A stretch of 64,000 nucleotides of DNA from the NCBI GenBank assembly GCA_041538185.1, contig JBGORM010000003.1:308153-372152 (forward strand), in the 5' to 3' direction. The DNA is from Melioribacteraceae bacterium 4301-Me. GTDB taxonomy: Bacteria > Bacteroidota > Ignavibacteria > Ignavibacteriales > Melioribacteraceae. Within the stretch, counting starts at the first letter, position 1, and the number at the start of each line of letters is the position of its first letter. Made by a program: the position numbers and the translations under genes. A model generated the notes under the pieces. The model was not told where the DNA came from. It was given only the letters and a program-made list of their open reading frames with translations, and searched no databases. Positions 49,957 to 59,872 of the stretch are shown one piece after another.

Positions 49957-51773
49957 ACGATTCATTATTTGGGTCAGCTACAAGAAAAAATATTATCTAC
50001 TTTGTTATTGTGGGTTTCTGTTTTATATTGATTTTGCAACTCTTTAGTATGCAGATATTAGAGCATCCGGAATATGCTGTAAAATCTGAAGAAAACAGTA
50101 TTAAGCCGGTATATCAGACAGCACCACGCGGAGTCTTTTATGATAGGAATGGAAATATTTTGGTAGGTAATAAACCTAGTTTTACAATTAGAATTACACC
50201 GGCAGATTACAATAATAGATTAGATAAATACATCGAACCTGTAATAGGTGTTAATCCAGGCTTTATTTCTAAACTCTTGAAAGAAAATAGTAGCTATTCT
50301 AAATATATTCCTATCAAAATTAAAAAAGATGCAGATTTTAAGATTATAGCTTGGTATGAAGAAAATGCTTCAAATTTACCGGGTGTAGACTATGTAATTG
50401 AAACACAAAGAGATTATTCCTTTGGTGTAAGTGGCTCACATATGTTTGGTTATACTAAAGAAATTGGTATAGATTTGCTGCGACAAAAAAAGAAAGAATA
50501 TGATATGGGGGATAACATAGGTTATAGCGGCTTAGAAAAGACCTATGAAAAATTTTTAAAGGGTATTAAAGGAATTAGATATATCATAGTAAATGCTCAG
50601 CAGAAAACTATAGGCAGTTACAACAACGGGATAAACGATAAAAGTGCAATTAAAGGTTATGATTTAATTTTGTCGATAGATAAAAATGCACAAGAGGTTG
50701 CTGAAAAAAGTTTTGAAGGGAAACGGGGTGCATTAGTAGCCTTAGACCCAAATAATGGTGAAATATTAGCTTTTGTTAGTTCGCCTCAATTTGACCTATC
50801 AGATTTTGCTACAGTAACTTCAACAGAAGTATGGAACCGATTAAATAACGACCCAGATAAACCTCTCTTCAATCGTGCTACTATGTCTATTTATTCACCA
50901 GGTTCTACATATAAACTCTTAGCAGCAACTGCAGCATTAGAAGAAGGTATTATAACTCCTGATTACAAAATTACTTGTCAAGGCGGTTTTCAATTCGGTG
51001 ACAGATTCTTTAAATGCCTGCATGTTCACGGTACTGTAAATGTAATAACTGCAATTGAAAAATCGTGTAATACTTTTTTTTATCAGCTGATATTAAAAAT
51101 AGGGTTAAAAAAATGGGCTGAATATTCCCATAAGTTTGGATTTGGAATGAAAACAGGGGTTGATATTCCTGAGGAATCAAAAGGACTTGTGCCGGATGAA
51201 GAATATTATGATAAAATTTTTGGTAAAGGCAGATTCCCTAAAGGAATTTTAGTAAGTCTCGGCATTGGTCAAGGTGAATTAAGTGTTACTCCTATTCAAC
51301 TTGCTCAGTATGCTGCTATATTTGCTTCCTACGGAAAAACAGCTAAGCCACATTTTGTTAAGGGACTTATCAAAAGTGTTACTCATGAGTTTATTCCTAT
51401 TACACCAGAGTATTTTGACGTTGGGGTTAGCAAGAAAACTTTTGACATAGTTCGAGAGGGAATGTATGATGTTGTTAATAGAGCTGGTACTGCCACTAAC
51501 ATAAGACTGCCGAATATTGAAATAGCCGGCAAAACTGGAACCGCACAGAATCCACACGGTAAAGAACATTCAATATTTATTGGATTTGCCCCTTTTAACA
51601 ATCCAAAAATTGCAATTGCTGTTGTTGTTGAAAATGCTGGATATGGTAGCACTGCCGCTGCTCCAATAGCTAGAGATGTAATTAAAGCATATTTGGAAGG
51701 CAATTCTAAAAAAGTAAATGAAAATGAAACTTATCGACAACTATTATCTAATTTAATTATAAATAAAAACTAA
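49953..51773 (+). CDS. mrdA: Penicillin-binding protein 2 (elongation transpeptidase)
   Basis: This is the D,D-transpeptidase of the elongasome, with 606 residues. One N-terminal membrane helix (NIIYFVIVGFCFILILQLF) is followed by the dimerisation/pedestal domain, which begins near APRGVFYDRNGNILVGN. The transpeptidase motifs are SxxK at S318 (PGSTYK), SCN at 371-373 and KTG at 527-529 (GKTGTAQ). Translation starts at GTG, overlapping mreD by four bases. It pairs with the RodA glycosyltransferase encoded next. Confidence 0.97.
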   Translation: MNDSLFGSATRKNIIYFVIVGFCFILILQLFSMQILEHPEYAVKSEENSIKPVYQTAPRGVFYDRNGNILVGNKPSFTIRITPADYNNRLDKYIEPVIGVNPGFISKLLKENSSYSKYIPIKIKKDADFKIIAWYEENASNLPGVDYVIETQRDYSFGVSGSHMFGYTKEIGIDLLRQKKKEYDMGDNIGYSGLEKTYEKFLKGIKGIRYIIVNAQQKTIGSYNNGINDKSAIKGYDLILSIDKNAQEVAEKSFEGKRGALVALDPNNGEILAFVSSPQFDLSDFATVTSTEVWNRLNNDPDKPLFNRATMSIYSPGSTYKLLAATAALEEGIITPDYKITCQGGFQFGDRFFKCLHVHGTVNVITAIEKSCNTFFYQLILKIGLKKWAEYSHKFGFGMKTGVDIPEESKGLVPDEEYYDKIFGKGRFPKGILVSLGIGQGELSVTPIQLAQYAAIFASYGKTAKPHFVKGLIKSVTHEFIPITPEYFDVGVSKKTFDIVREGMYDVVNRAGTATNIRLPNIEIAGKTGTAQNPHGKEHSIFIGFAPFNNPKIAIAVVVENAGYGSTAAAPIARDVIKAYLEGNSKKVNENETYRQLLSNLIINKN

Positions 51774-51787
51774 ATTGGGCCTGATAC

Positions 51788-53017
51788 GTGAAAGTAAGTT
51801 ATAAGCTACAAGATAAATTTGATTTGGTAATATTTATTCCTGTCATTTTCTTAGTTATTATTGGATTAATGGCAATTTTCAGCGCAACTTATAATCAATC
51901 GCTGGCCTCTGGCAATTTTCAAAAACAACTAATAGCAGCTGTGTTTTCTGTTCTTATTTTATTAATAGTTTACTTTTTACCACCAGTAAGTTTAAGAGAG
52001 CTTGCGCTGCCATCTTATTTGTTATCTATATTTTTTTTAATTGTAGTGCTTGTTTTGGGAAGAACTGTTTATGGCTCTAAAAGCTGGCTTAATTTTGGAC
52101 CTTTAGGATTTCAGCCAAGTGAATTTGCTAAAGTTGGCGTTGTTCTGTTCATGTCTCACTGGCTTACAAATAAAAAGGACGATATAAATAATGTGAAAGA
52201 TATTGGAGTAGCACTTTTAATTGGATTTTTACCAGTAGCTTTAATTTTGCTTGAACCCGATATGGGTACTGCAATAGTATTTGTAATAATAACTATTTCT
52301 ATTTTGTTCTGGAGCGGTATCAGTCTATTTGCAATGTTTGTGGTTTTGTCACCTGCCATAGTAATTTTTGCGTCACTATTGGGGACATTTTTCTTTATTC
52401 TTTCTTTAGCGTTTGTCGTTATTTGCTTAGTTTTTTTTAAAAGGGATTTATTCAATAGCATTACCATTTTTGTTGCGAACTTAGCTTCCAGCTATTTTTT
52501 TAGTTATATATATAAAATCTTGAAGCCGCATCAACAAAAAAGAATTGAAACCTTCCTTAATCCAAATGCTGATCCATTAGGTTCTGGGTACAATGCAATC
52601 CAAGCGAAAGTAGCAATAGGCTCAGGTGGAATCTTTGGGAAAGGCTACCTCCAAGGTAATCAGACACAACTTAGATTTATTCCTGAGCAATGGACAGACT
52701 TTATATATTGCGTTATAGGAGAAGAATTTGGGTTTATTGGCAGTATTGTAATTATTATTCTCTTTCTTATTCTGTTTTTAAGATTGCTTAAACTTGCCTC
52801 CAATGCAAAAGACAAATATCATGCTTTAATAATTATTGGTGTCCTTTCTATAATTTTCAGTCACTTTGCCATTAATATTGGAATGAATGTTGGTGTTACA
52901 CCCGTAATTGGGCTGCCATTGCCATTTCTTAGTTATGGAGGCAGTTCATTAATGGTAAATATGATTTTAATTGGCATAGTTCTTAATATCTATCGTAACC
53001 GTAAAATGTATACATGA
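51788..53017 (+). CDS. rodA: Peptidoglycan glycosyltransferase RodA
   Basis: This SEDS-family polymerase of the elongasome has 409 residues and about ten membrane segments. Family motifs are [70 protein letters not shown] and [13 protein letters not shown]. The start is GTG ([12 protein letters not shown] is read with initiator Met), 14 bases after the PBP2 stop. Confidence 0.96.
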   Translation: MKVSYKLQDKFDLVIFIPVIFLVIIGLMAIFSATYNQSLASGNFQKQLIAAVFSVLILLIVYFLPPVSLRELALPSYLLSIFFLIVVLVLGRTVYGSKSWLNFGPLGFQPSEFAKVGVVLFMSHWLTNKKDDINNVKDIGVALLIGFLPVALILLEPDMGTAIVFVIITISILFWSGISLFAMFVVLSPAIVIFASLLGTFFFILSLAFVVICLVFFKRDLFNSITIFVANLASSYFFSYIYKILKPHQQKRIETFLNPNADPLGSGYNAIQAKVAIGSGGIFGKGYLQGNQTQLRFIPEQWTDFIYCVIGEEFGFIGSIVIIILFLILFLRLLKLASNAKDKYHALIIIGVLSIIFSHFAINIGMNVGVTPVIGLPLPFLSYGGSSLMVNMILIGIVLNIYRNRKMYT

Positions 53018-53024
53018 GGAATAT

Positions 53025-53567
53025 ATGATTTTGTCCGATAAAAAAATTCTAGAAGAAATTAAATTAGGCAATATTGTAATAGAACCATTTAATATCGAAA
53101 ACCTAGGCAGCAACAGTTACGATGTGCATCTTGGCAAATGGCTGGGTGTTTACGAAAATGAAATTCTTGATGCTAAGATTCACAATAAAATTAATTTGAT
53201 AGAAATTCCTGCTGAAGGCTATATTTTATTACCTTCTAAGCTTTATTTAGGTGTTACAGAAGAGTATACAGAAACTCGAAATTACGTTCCGTTCCTTGAA
53301 GGTAAATCAAGTGTAGGTAGACTTGGAATAGATATTCATTCTACCGCTGGTAAAGGAGATGCTGGCTTTTGTAATACATGGACTTTAGAGATTAGTGTAA
53401 AGCAGCCAGTAAAAATTTATCCTAAAATGCCTATTGGTCAAATAATTTATTTTGCTATTGATGGAGAAATTGGAACACCTTACAACACAAAAAAATCTGC
53501 AAAATATAATAAGCGTACTCAATATCCAATCGAATCAATGATGTTTAAGAATTTTGAGGGAAAATGA
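53025..53567 (+). CDS. dcd: dCTP deaminase family protein
   Basis: This 180-residue enzyme deaminates dCTP to dUTP, feeding thymidylate synthesis. The trimer-type fold signatures are SNSYDVHLGKWL and GKSSVGRLGIDIHSTAG (S96, R99), with catalytic glutamate E122 in TWTLEISV. The loop between them reads GKGDAGFCNTW, while common Dcd proteins have a DPGFxG/DPGWxG motif, so this is a diverged member. It lies at the end of the elongasome operon and overlaps pyrF by four bases (ATGA). Confidence 0.85.
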   Translation: MILSDKKILEEIKLGNIVIEPFNIENLGSNSYDVHLGKWLGVYENEILDAKIHNKINLIEIPAEGYILLPSKLYLGVTEEYTETRNYVPFLEGKSSVGRLGIDIHSTAGKGDAGFCNTWTLEISVKQPVKIYPKMPIGQIIYFAIDGEIGTPYNTKKSAKYNKRTQYPIESMMFKNFEGK

Positions 53568-54379
53568 ATGCCTTGCAAAAATTAAATAACAAGCTGAAAA
53601 ACAATCTTTTTATTTGTGTTGGCTTGGATACCGATATTAAAAGAATACCCTCACATTTATTGAATAAGTCAGAGCCAATTTTAGAATTTAACAGAATTAT
53701 AATTGAAAACACGTATAATTATGCTTCAGCATATAAAATTAATTTTGCTTTTTACGAAAAATTTGGCTCTAAAGGATTTCAGTACATTTCACAGACAAAA
53801 AAAATGATTCCTTCCGATACTCTTGTAATAGCTGATGCAAAAAGAGGTGATATTGGCAATACCGCAAAAATGTATGCGCAATCAATATATGATGAGTTAA
53901 ATTTTGATGCTGTTACTCTCAACCCTTATATGGGATACGATTCTGTTCAACCTTTTTTAGAGTATACAGAAAAATTAAATTTTATTTTAGCCTTAACTTC
54001 TAACAAGAGTGCCGCAGATTTCGAAAAATTAAAATTAGCTGATGGCAGTTTTTTGTATCAACAAGTAATTAATAAAATAAAAGAATGGAATAAAAAAGGA
54101 AACTGTGGAATTGTGTACGGTGCTACAAATAAAGACGACTTAGTGAATGATATATTGCTGTTTGACGATTTACCAGTTTTATTACCTGGGATAGGAGCGC
54201 AAGGTGGCAATTTAGAGGACGTAGTAAGGCTTTTTATCACCAATAACAAAAGAAATTTTATTGTAAATATTAGCAGGGCGTTAATTTACTTAGACGACTC
54301 ATCTGAGTTCGGGGACAAGATAAATAGATACATGACTTATCTAAATGAAAAAATTTTACAAATAACAAACGAAAATTAA
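53564..54379 (+). CDS. pyrF: Orotidine-5'-phosphate decarboxylase (type 2)
   Basis: This enzyme performs the last step of UMP synthesis. The length of 271 residues and the motif VIADAKRGDIGNTAKMYAQS identify the longer type 2 family rather than the E. coli-like 230-residue form. Other matches are FICVGLDTDIKRIP at the start, NPYMGYDSVQPFL and LLPGIGAQGGN. It overlaps dcd by four bases. Confidence 0.95.
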   Translation: MNALQKLNNKLKNNLFICVGLDTDIKRIPSHLLNKSEPILEFNRIIIENTYNYASAYKINFAFYEKFGSKGFQYISQTKKMIPSDTLVIADAKRGDIGNTAKMYAQSIYDELNFDAVTLNPYMGYDSVQPFLEYTEKLNFILALTSNKSAADFEKLKLADGSFLYQQVINKIKEWNKKGNCGIVYGATNKDDLVNDILLFDDLPVLLPGIGAQGGNLEDVVRLFITNNKRNFIVNISRALIYLDDSSEFGDKINRYMTYLNEKILQITNEN

Positions 54380-54485
54380 TAGCATTTGCTGTTGTAATAT
54401 ATTAATTTCAGAGTAGGTTAAAAATTTCACTTAAATTTTACTCTGTTTGATACTAAGTCCAAACAGAAGAAGCAGTGGAAAGATA

Positions 54486-55967
54486 ATGCACCCTTCAATT
54501 AAGCTTTACGAAAAACAACTCTATGAAATTTGGGAAAATCAAAGCTATACAAAATCACTTCATACAGTCTCCGGCGAAGAAGTTCATGTTCTCGATGTTG
54601 GCGTTAGAAATGAAGACATTAGCGGGCCTGATTATCGTAATGCTCGTATTCGAATCGGCAATTTAACTTTTGTTGGAGATATTGAAATCGATCGAGATTA
54701 TGCGGATTGGAAGGTGCATGGGCATAATATTGACGCCAAATACACAAAAGTAATCTTACATGCAACCTTAAGTAACAAAAATAAACACCCTTATGTATAT
54801 TCAAGGGATGGGAGGAAAATACCTACAGTTTGTATGGCTGAATTTCTTCCTGAGGATGTAGTAGAAAAAATATTAGCATCAACAAAAGAAAATAGTAATA
54901 AGAATTCCCAAGAATTAAAATGCCAGCATATTAATGAGATAATAAGTAAAGAAGAAAAGGAAAAATTTCTTTCTAAGCTTGGAATGGAAAGGTTTAATAA
55001 GAAGTGCAAAAGAATTTACAATCGATTGAAAGAATTGACATTTATACATGAACTGAAAATAAAGGAGCCTGTGATTTCTTATGAACTTACTCCTAAGTTC
55101 TATCAGAGGAATTTTAATCATAACGATTTTACAAATAAAGAAATTTGGCAGCAGTTGTTGTATGAGCTAATTTTTGAAGCGCTAGGTTATTCTAAAAATA
55201 AGTCAGTTATGATGCAGCTTGCTCAGCATACTAAAATTGACTATCTCACAAAAATTGAACAAGATGGACTTTTAACTGACAAGTATGAAGCAATTTTGTT
55301 TAAAATATCTGGAATGATTCCTAAAACTGATACACTAAAAGATGAGGAATCAATTCAGTATGTAGAAAAATTAAACTTGCTGTGGAATTCCTTTAGTCAT
55401 TTTTATGATGGTGTTTATTTATTAGAGACTCAATGGCATTTTTTTAGACTGCGCCCTCAAAATTTTCCCACAATACGCATTGCCGCTGGTGCGAAGATAT
55501 TAAATGAGATTATCAATAATAATTTAGTGGCATCACTTGCGAGGAAAATAGAGGAGATAAGAAATCCCAAAGTATTGATTAATTCCTTACGGTCAATGTT
55601 TATTCTTAAATCAGCAGGTTACTGGCGTAATCATTATATTTTTGGTCGGAAGACTAATGCTGAAATTAAATATCTGGTTGGTGCATCAAGAGCAGATGAG
55701 ATTATTATAAATGTTATCTTTCCATATTTTGCAATTTATTTTGAAATTTTTGGTAATGCACAAGCCACCAAAAAAATATTTAAGTTGTATGATTTATATA
55801 TACAAAATTCTGATAATAATTTAGTATTGGAGATGGGGCAATCTCTGAAATTGCAAGATGACACAAAAAGAACAATAATTTCTCAAGGCATGATAGAATT
55901 GTTTAGGAACTATTGCTCCAAAAACAAGTGTTTAGAATGCGACATTGGTAAAATAGTATTTAATTAG
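54486..55967 (+). CDS. DUF2851 family protein
   Basis: This is a 493-residue cytoplasmic protein of a family typical of Bacteroidetes and relatives. The N-terminus reads LYEKQLYEIWENQSYTKSLH, then EEVHVLDVGVRNEDISGPDY and FVGDIEIDRDYADWKVHGHN. The last residues contain paired cysteines (NYCSKNKCLECDIG), possibly metal binding. The ATG at 54486 follows GGAAAGAT; a longer TTG frame from 54447 is rejected. Function is unknown. Its final 8 bases overlap the convergent BFN gene. Confidence 0.8.
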   Translation: MHPSIKLYEKQLYEIWENQSYTKSLHTVSGEEVHVLDVGVRNEDISGPDYRNARIRIGNLTFVGDIEIDRDYADWKVHGHNIDAKYTKVILHATLSNKNKHPYVYSRDGRKIPTVCMAEFLPEDVVEKILASTKENSNKNSQELKCQHINEIISKEEKEKFLSKLGMERFNKKCKRIYNRLKELTFIHELKIKEPVISYELTPKFYQRNFNHNDFTNKEIWQQLLYELIFEALGYSKNKSVMMQLAQHTKIDYLTKIEQDGLLTDKYEAILFKISGMIPKTDTLKDEESIQYVEKLNLLWNSFSHFYDGVYLLETQWHFFRLRPQNFPTIRIAAGAKILNEIINNNLVASLARKIEEIRNPKVLINSLRSMFILKSAGYWRNHYIFGRKTNAEIKYLVGASRADEIIINVIFPYFAIYFEIFGNAQATKKIFKLYDLYIQNSDNNLVLEMGQSLKLQDDTKRTIISQGMIELFRNYCSKNKCLECDIGKIVFN

Positions 55968-56562
55968 AACTGCTCGAAAGTTTATTAATTTCATCTCTAA
56001 TTTTAGCTGCTCTTTCATAGTCCTCTTTTTCTATTGCATCTCTTAGCTGGTCCTGAAGTTGAGCTAATTTAGTTTCAGGATGCGACTTTATGGATTCCTT
56101 GCCGCTCGAAGGTTTCTCAAGGTCTGATTCATCTTCTTCCCTTTCTTCTTCACTTGAAGGGACGAATGAAGCAATTTTCATAACTTCTTCGGATACATAC
56201 AAAGGTGCGCCAGCTCTTATGGCTAATGCTATTGCATCACTTGGGCGGGAGTCAATTTCATTAGTTAAAGAGGAGACCTCTAATTTAATTTTGGCAAAAA
56301 AAGTATTATCGCGCAGTTCATCGATAATTACTTCTGTAATTGTACCGCCTAAGTGGTCAATTATGTTTTTTAACAAATCATGAGTTAATGGTCGCGGTGG
56401 TTTAATACCTTCCATTTCGAGGGCAATAGATTGAGCTTCGAATGCACCAATGATTATTGGTAATCTTCTTGTACCATAAATTTCTTTAAGAAGTAAGGCA
56501 TAAGCGCCCCCTGTAGAGGCGCTAGCCGAAAGACCTAATATTTCCACTTGTACTTTATTCAA
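55960..56562 (-). CDS. Bifunctional nuclease (DUF151) domain protein with UVR motif
   Basis: This is a 200-residue protein. The N-terminal 140 residues are the BFN/DUF151 domain: LLLKEIYGTRRLPIIIGAFE, AQSIALEMEGIKPPRPLTHD and NEIDSRPSDAIALAIRAGAP. After an acidic linker, the C-terminal 35 residues form a UVR helix pair (LQDQLRDAIEKEDYERAAKI), as in UvrB and UvrC. BFN proteins were described as nucleases in plants and thermophiles; the role here is unproven. The start is TTG with AAGGGG upstream, two bases after the etfA stop, so it ends an etfB-etfA-bfn operon. Confidence 0.85.
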   Translation of the reverse strand: MNKVQVEILGLSASASTGGAYALLLKEIYGTRRLPIIIGAFEAQSIALEMEGIKPPRPLTHDLLKNIIDHLGGTITEVIIDELRDNTFFAKIKLEVSSLTNEIDSRPSDAIALAIRAGAPLYVSEEVMKIASFVPSSEEEREEDESDLEKPSSGKESIKSHPETKLAQLQDQLRDAIEKEDYERAAKIRDEINKLSSSSN

Positions 56563-56564
56563 TT

Positions 56565-57533
56565 TTACCCCTTCACTTTTTTTAGTTCTTCAATTAATGC
56601 TGGTACTACATCAAAAACATCACCTACGATACCGTAATCTGCAACTTGGAAGATTGGAGCATCTTTGTCTTTATTTATAGCAACAATATATTTCGAAGAA
56701 CGCATACCTGCAAGGTGCTGAATTGCACCTGAAATTCCAAGTGCAATATAGAGGGATGGTGAAACTGTCTTGCCTGTTTGACCAACTTGTTCGCTGTGTG
56801 GTCTCCAGCCTGCATCTACTACTGCTCGCGAAGCTCCGGTTGCGGCGCCAAGAACTGCAGCAAGATCTTCTACCATTTTAAAATTCTCTGGAGCTTTCAA
56901 TCCTCTTCCGCCGGAAACAATTATATCGGCTTCTGCTACGTCAAGCTTTCCCTCAGCTTTTTTAAGTTCTATCACTCTATCGGCTAAATTTGGATTATCT
57001 ACATTAATCTGTATAACCTCAGCATTATTATTGCTCGGCGTGCCAGCAGCAAAAACATTGGGTCTTAAGGTGAATATTTTTTTATCACTTGTAATCTTTA
57101 TGTCTATTAGTGATTTGCCGGCATAGACTGGTCGAGTTACTACAATTTCTTGATTATTATAGTTAAACTCCACACAATCCATTGCAATACCAGCCTCAGT
57201 TTTAACTGCAACGCGCGGTGCTAAATCTTTACCAAGCGCCGTATTTGCAAAAATTAAGATATCAAAATTATTTTCTGTAAAATGCTTCGCTGTAATATTC
57301 CGATATGCGGAAGCAGAATAATTCTCAAGTTCTTTGTTAATGTAGTGAGTGACTTTTTGTATGCCGTAATTGCCAATTTTTGGCAGGTCCTGAATTTCGT
57401 TGCCAATTGTAATTGCTTCTGCAATTCCATTTAATTTTTCGGCTAATGATGATGCTAATTTAGCTGCCTCAAAGGACGATTTTTTTATTTGTCCACTTCT
57501 TTGTTCTATAAAAGCTAAAATTTTATTTGCCAT
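56565..57533 (-). CDS. etfA: Electron transfer flavoprotein alpha subunit
   Basis: This is the FAD-carrying subunit of the ETF heterodimer, which passes electrons from acyl-CoA dehydrogenases to the quinone pool. It has 322 residues. The C-terminal FAD domain has the full signature VSGGRGLKAPENFK, AVLGAATGASRAVVDAGW, QVGQTGKTVSPSLYIALGIS and AINKDKDAPIFQVADYGIVG. AAGGAG precedes the ATG. It follows etfB by 11 bases. Confidence 0.97.
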   Translation of the reverse strand: MANKILAFIEQRSGQIKKSSFEAAKLASSLAEKLNGIAEAITIGNEIQDLPKIGNYGIQKVTHYINKELENYSASAYRNITAKHFTENNFDILIFANTALGKDLAPRVAVKTEAGIAMDCVEFNYNNQEIVVTRPVYAGKSLIDIKITSDKKIFTLRPNVFAAGTPSNNNAEVIQINVDNPNLADRVIELKKAEGKLDVAEADIIVSGGRGLKAPENFKMVEDLAAVLGAATGASRAVVDAGWRPHSEQVGQTGKTVSPSLYIALGISGAIQHLAGMRSSKYIVAINKDKDAPIFQVADYGIVGDVFDVVPALIEELKKVKG

Positions 57534-57544
57534 GATTTTGCTCC

Positions 57545-58291
57545 TTATATTACTTTTGCTTCTTCTTTTAGTAATCTAACTAATTCTGGTACTGCGCTAG
57601 CATCAGTACCAATTATTTTACCAGGCTGTTTTGGAGCTGGTTTTTTCATGGCTAAAATTTCTAATTTGTTGTTAGCTGCAACCGGCTGCTTTTCTTCAAT
57701 ATTCTTTTTCTTTGCCGCCATTATTCCTTTTAATGACGCATACCTTGGTTCGTTTAATCCTTTTTGTGCTGTAATAACAGCAGGAAGCGTTGTTTCTATC
57801 ACTTCTTTACCGCCTTCAATTTCTCTCTCTGCAATAATTTTATTGCCCTCTATTTTTAAATCTACTACTACTGAGACACAGTTATAGCCAAGAATTTCCG
57901 CTGTCATTTGTCCTACTATAGAATTATCGTAATCAACAGACTGTTTACCCATAAAAACAAGTTCAGCATTTTGATTTTTAATTTCAGCTGCCAAAGCAGA
58001 TGCAACAGAAAAAGAATCTCTGAAATTTTCATCTTTCAATAAAACTGCGTTGTCAATTCCCATCGCCAAAGATTTTCTTATGGTTTCTTTGGAAGCTTCG
58101 CCTCCAAGAGTAATAACCACCGTTTCACCACCCAATTTTTCTTTTACTTTCAACGCTTCTTCAATTGCAAATTCATCGTAAGGATTAATTACATAGGTTA
58201 CACCATTTGGGTCAATAGATTTGCCATCGGGACCTATTACAATTTTAGTTGCGGTATCGGGCACATGACTTACACAAACAGCAATTTTCAT
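57545..58291 (-). CDS. etfB: Electron transfer flavoprotein beta subunit
   Basis: This is the partner of EtfA and contributes the AMP- or second nucleotide-binding site. It has 248 residues. Signatures are MKIAVCVSHVPDTATKI, NPYDEFAIEEALKVKEKLGG and the ETF-beta motif region TTLPAVITAQKGLNEPRYAS. GAAGGAGG stands just before the ATG, one of the strongest ribosome sites in the window. It is the first gene of a minus-strand operon; the 131-base AT-rich gap to clpS must hold divergent promoters, though no clear consensus was picked. Confidence 0.97.
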   Translation of the reverse strand: MKIAVCVSHVPDTATKIVIGPDGKSIDPNGVTYVINPYDEFAIEEALKVKEKLGGETVVITLGGEASKETIRKSLAMGIDNAVLLKDENFRDSFSVASALAAEIKNQNAELVFMGKQSVDYDNSIVGQMTAEILGYNCVSVVVDLKIEGNKIIAEREIEGGKEVIETTLPAVITAQKGLNEPRYASLKGIMAAKKKNIEEKQPVAANNKLEILAMKKPAPKQPGKIIGTDASAVPELVRLLKEEAKVI

Positions 58292-58422
58292 TAGGCCTCC
58301 TTCTTTTCGTTATTAAGTGAAAAATGTTTAATAGTTCTAAGAAAACTCTATATATAATATACTAAAATTTATTTTTGTCCTTCAATTTCATAAATTAATA
58401 ACCAACTAAAATTACAGTATTT

Positions 58423-58710
58423 ATGAATGACCAATCGACAAACACAATGATTTTGCCCGAGATTGAAGAAGAAACTACTGTAACTACAGCTTACAAAGTA
58501 ATCTTGTATAATGATGATTGGCACACCTTCGATGAGGTGATTGCTCAGCTAATTAAAGCAATAAATTGCAGCTACGAACAAGCAAGAGCATACACTTATG
58601 AAGTTCATGTAAAAGGTAAAGCGGTTGTTTATAATGGTGAATTAGCAGACTGCTTAAAGGTAAGTTCTATATTAGAAGAAATTGCTTTGCACACTCAAGT
58701 TGTAGCTTAA
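58423..58710 (+). CDS. clpS: ATP-dependent Clp protease adaptor ClpS
   Basis: This N-end-rule adaptor hands substrates with bulky N-terminal residues to ClpA/ClpC. It has 95 residues. The core begins YKVILYNDDWHTFDEVIAQL, close to the usual NDDxTPMEFV motif with WHT instead of TPM, and ends with a helix matching the family (EVHVKGKAVVYNGELADC). An internal ATG at 58447 is an alternative start. No clp gene is adjacent. Confidence 0.88.
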   Translation: MNDQSTNTMILPEIEEETTVTTAYKVILYNDDWHTFDEVIAQLIKAINCSYEQARAYTYEVHVKGKAVVYNGELADCLKVSSILEEIALHTQVVA

Positions 58711-58779
58711 TATTGAACAGATAATTCTGCATATATTTTTATATATTTCTTTTTAGTTTATTAACAAAAAAATAAGTGT

Positions 58780-59859
58780 ATGCAAATAGGACTTGTTGGC
58801 TTGCAATCCTCAGGGAAAACAACTCTTTTTAACACACTTTCACAGGGAAGTCTAAAAACTCAAAGCAGCAGAGAAGAAGCCTTAATAGAAGTAGTTAAAG
58901 TACCCGACGAAAGATTGGACAAGTTAACCTCAATCTTTAATCCAAAGAAAAAAGTTAACGCTACTATTGAAGTGTTTGATTTTCCTGGACTTAAAATGTC
59001 CGATGACAATAAAGTTAAAATTACAAATCAATTCATGAATAGTGTACGTAATAACGACGCATTATTTTATATTATTCGGCAGTTTAAAGACGATGCAGTG
59101 CCGCATCCAATGACGACAATTGATCCAGTTAGGGATATAGAATTTTTAGAAACTGAATTTCTGTTTTCTGATCTTTCATTTCTTGAAAATCGAATTGAGA
59201 AATTGAAGAAAGAGGTGCTTAAATCTAAAGACGAAAAAATAAAAAGGGAACTACCTTTAATTGAAAAATGTTTTGCACATGCAGAAAAAGAGCTGCCCTT
59301 AAGAACCTTAGCCTTAGATGAAAACGAATTAAAACTTCTTTCAGGTTATCAATTGCTAACACTAAAACCTCTCGCAGTTGCAATCAATTTTGATGAAAAT
59401 TCTATAAACAAGGTTGATGATGTTTTGAGAGAAATAAAAAACAAACTCCCCAAACTAAATGTGCCTGTAATCCCATTCTTTGCTAAGATTGAGTTTGAAA
59501 TGTCTGCACTCGATGATAAAGACAGACTTTCATTTATGGCTGGCTATGGAATTAAAGAATCGGCGTTAAACAAAATTTTAAAAACCTCATACGAAATATT
59601 AGGGTTGCAATCTTTCTTTACTGTTGGTGAAGATGAATGTCGTGCTTGGACAATTAAGAAGAATTTTACTGCACAGCAGGCGGCAGGTGTAATTCATACA
59701 GATTTTTATAATAAATTTATTCGTGCTGAAGTTGTTCATTACGAAGATTTTATAAAATATGGGTCTTTTAATAAATGTAAAGAGGCTGGTGTTTGGAGAC
59801 TTGAAGGCAAGGAGTATATTGTTAAAGATGGGGATATTCTAAATATTCGTCATAATTAA
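58780..59859 (+). CDS. YchF/Obg-like GTPase (DUF933 type), diverged
   Basis: This 359-residue P-loop protein has the YchF layout: an N-terminal G domain, a helical insertion (about residues 125-190) and a C-terminal TGS domain (FFTVGEDECRAWTIKKNFTA ... GDILNIRHN). The G motifs are unusual. The P-loop reads GLQSSGKTTLF (residues 7-17) instead of GLPNVGKSTLF, and the switch-II motif DFPGLK instead of DIAGLV. YchF proteins bind ATP and contact the ribosome. This looks like a lineage-specific relative rather than the standard YchF. Confidence 0.8.
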   Translation: MQIGLVGLQSSGKTTLFNTLSQGSLKTQSSREEALIEVVKVPDERLDKLTSIFNPKKKVNATIEVFDFPGLKMSDDNKVKITNQFMNSVRNNDALFYIIRQFKDDAVPHPMTTIDPVRDIEFLETEFLFSDLSFLENRIEKLKKEVLKSKDEKIKRELPLIEKCFAHAEKELPLRTLALDENELKLLSGYQLLTLKPLAVAINFDENSINKVDDVLREIKNKLPKLNVPVIPFFAKIEFEMSALDDKDRLSFMAGYGIKESALNKILKTSYEILGLQSFFTVGEDECRAWTIKKNFTAQQAAGVIHTDFYNKFIRAEVVHYEDFIKYGSFNKCKEAGVWRLEGKEYIVKDGDILNIRHN

Positions 59860-59872
59860 ACAGGAGCTTATA

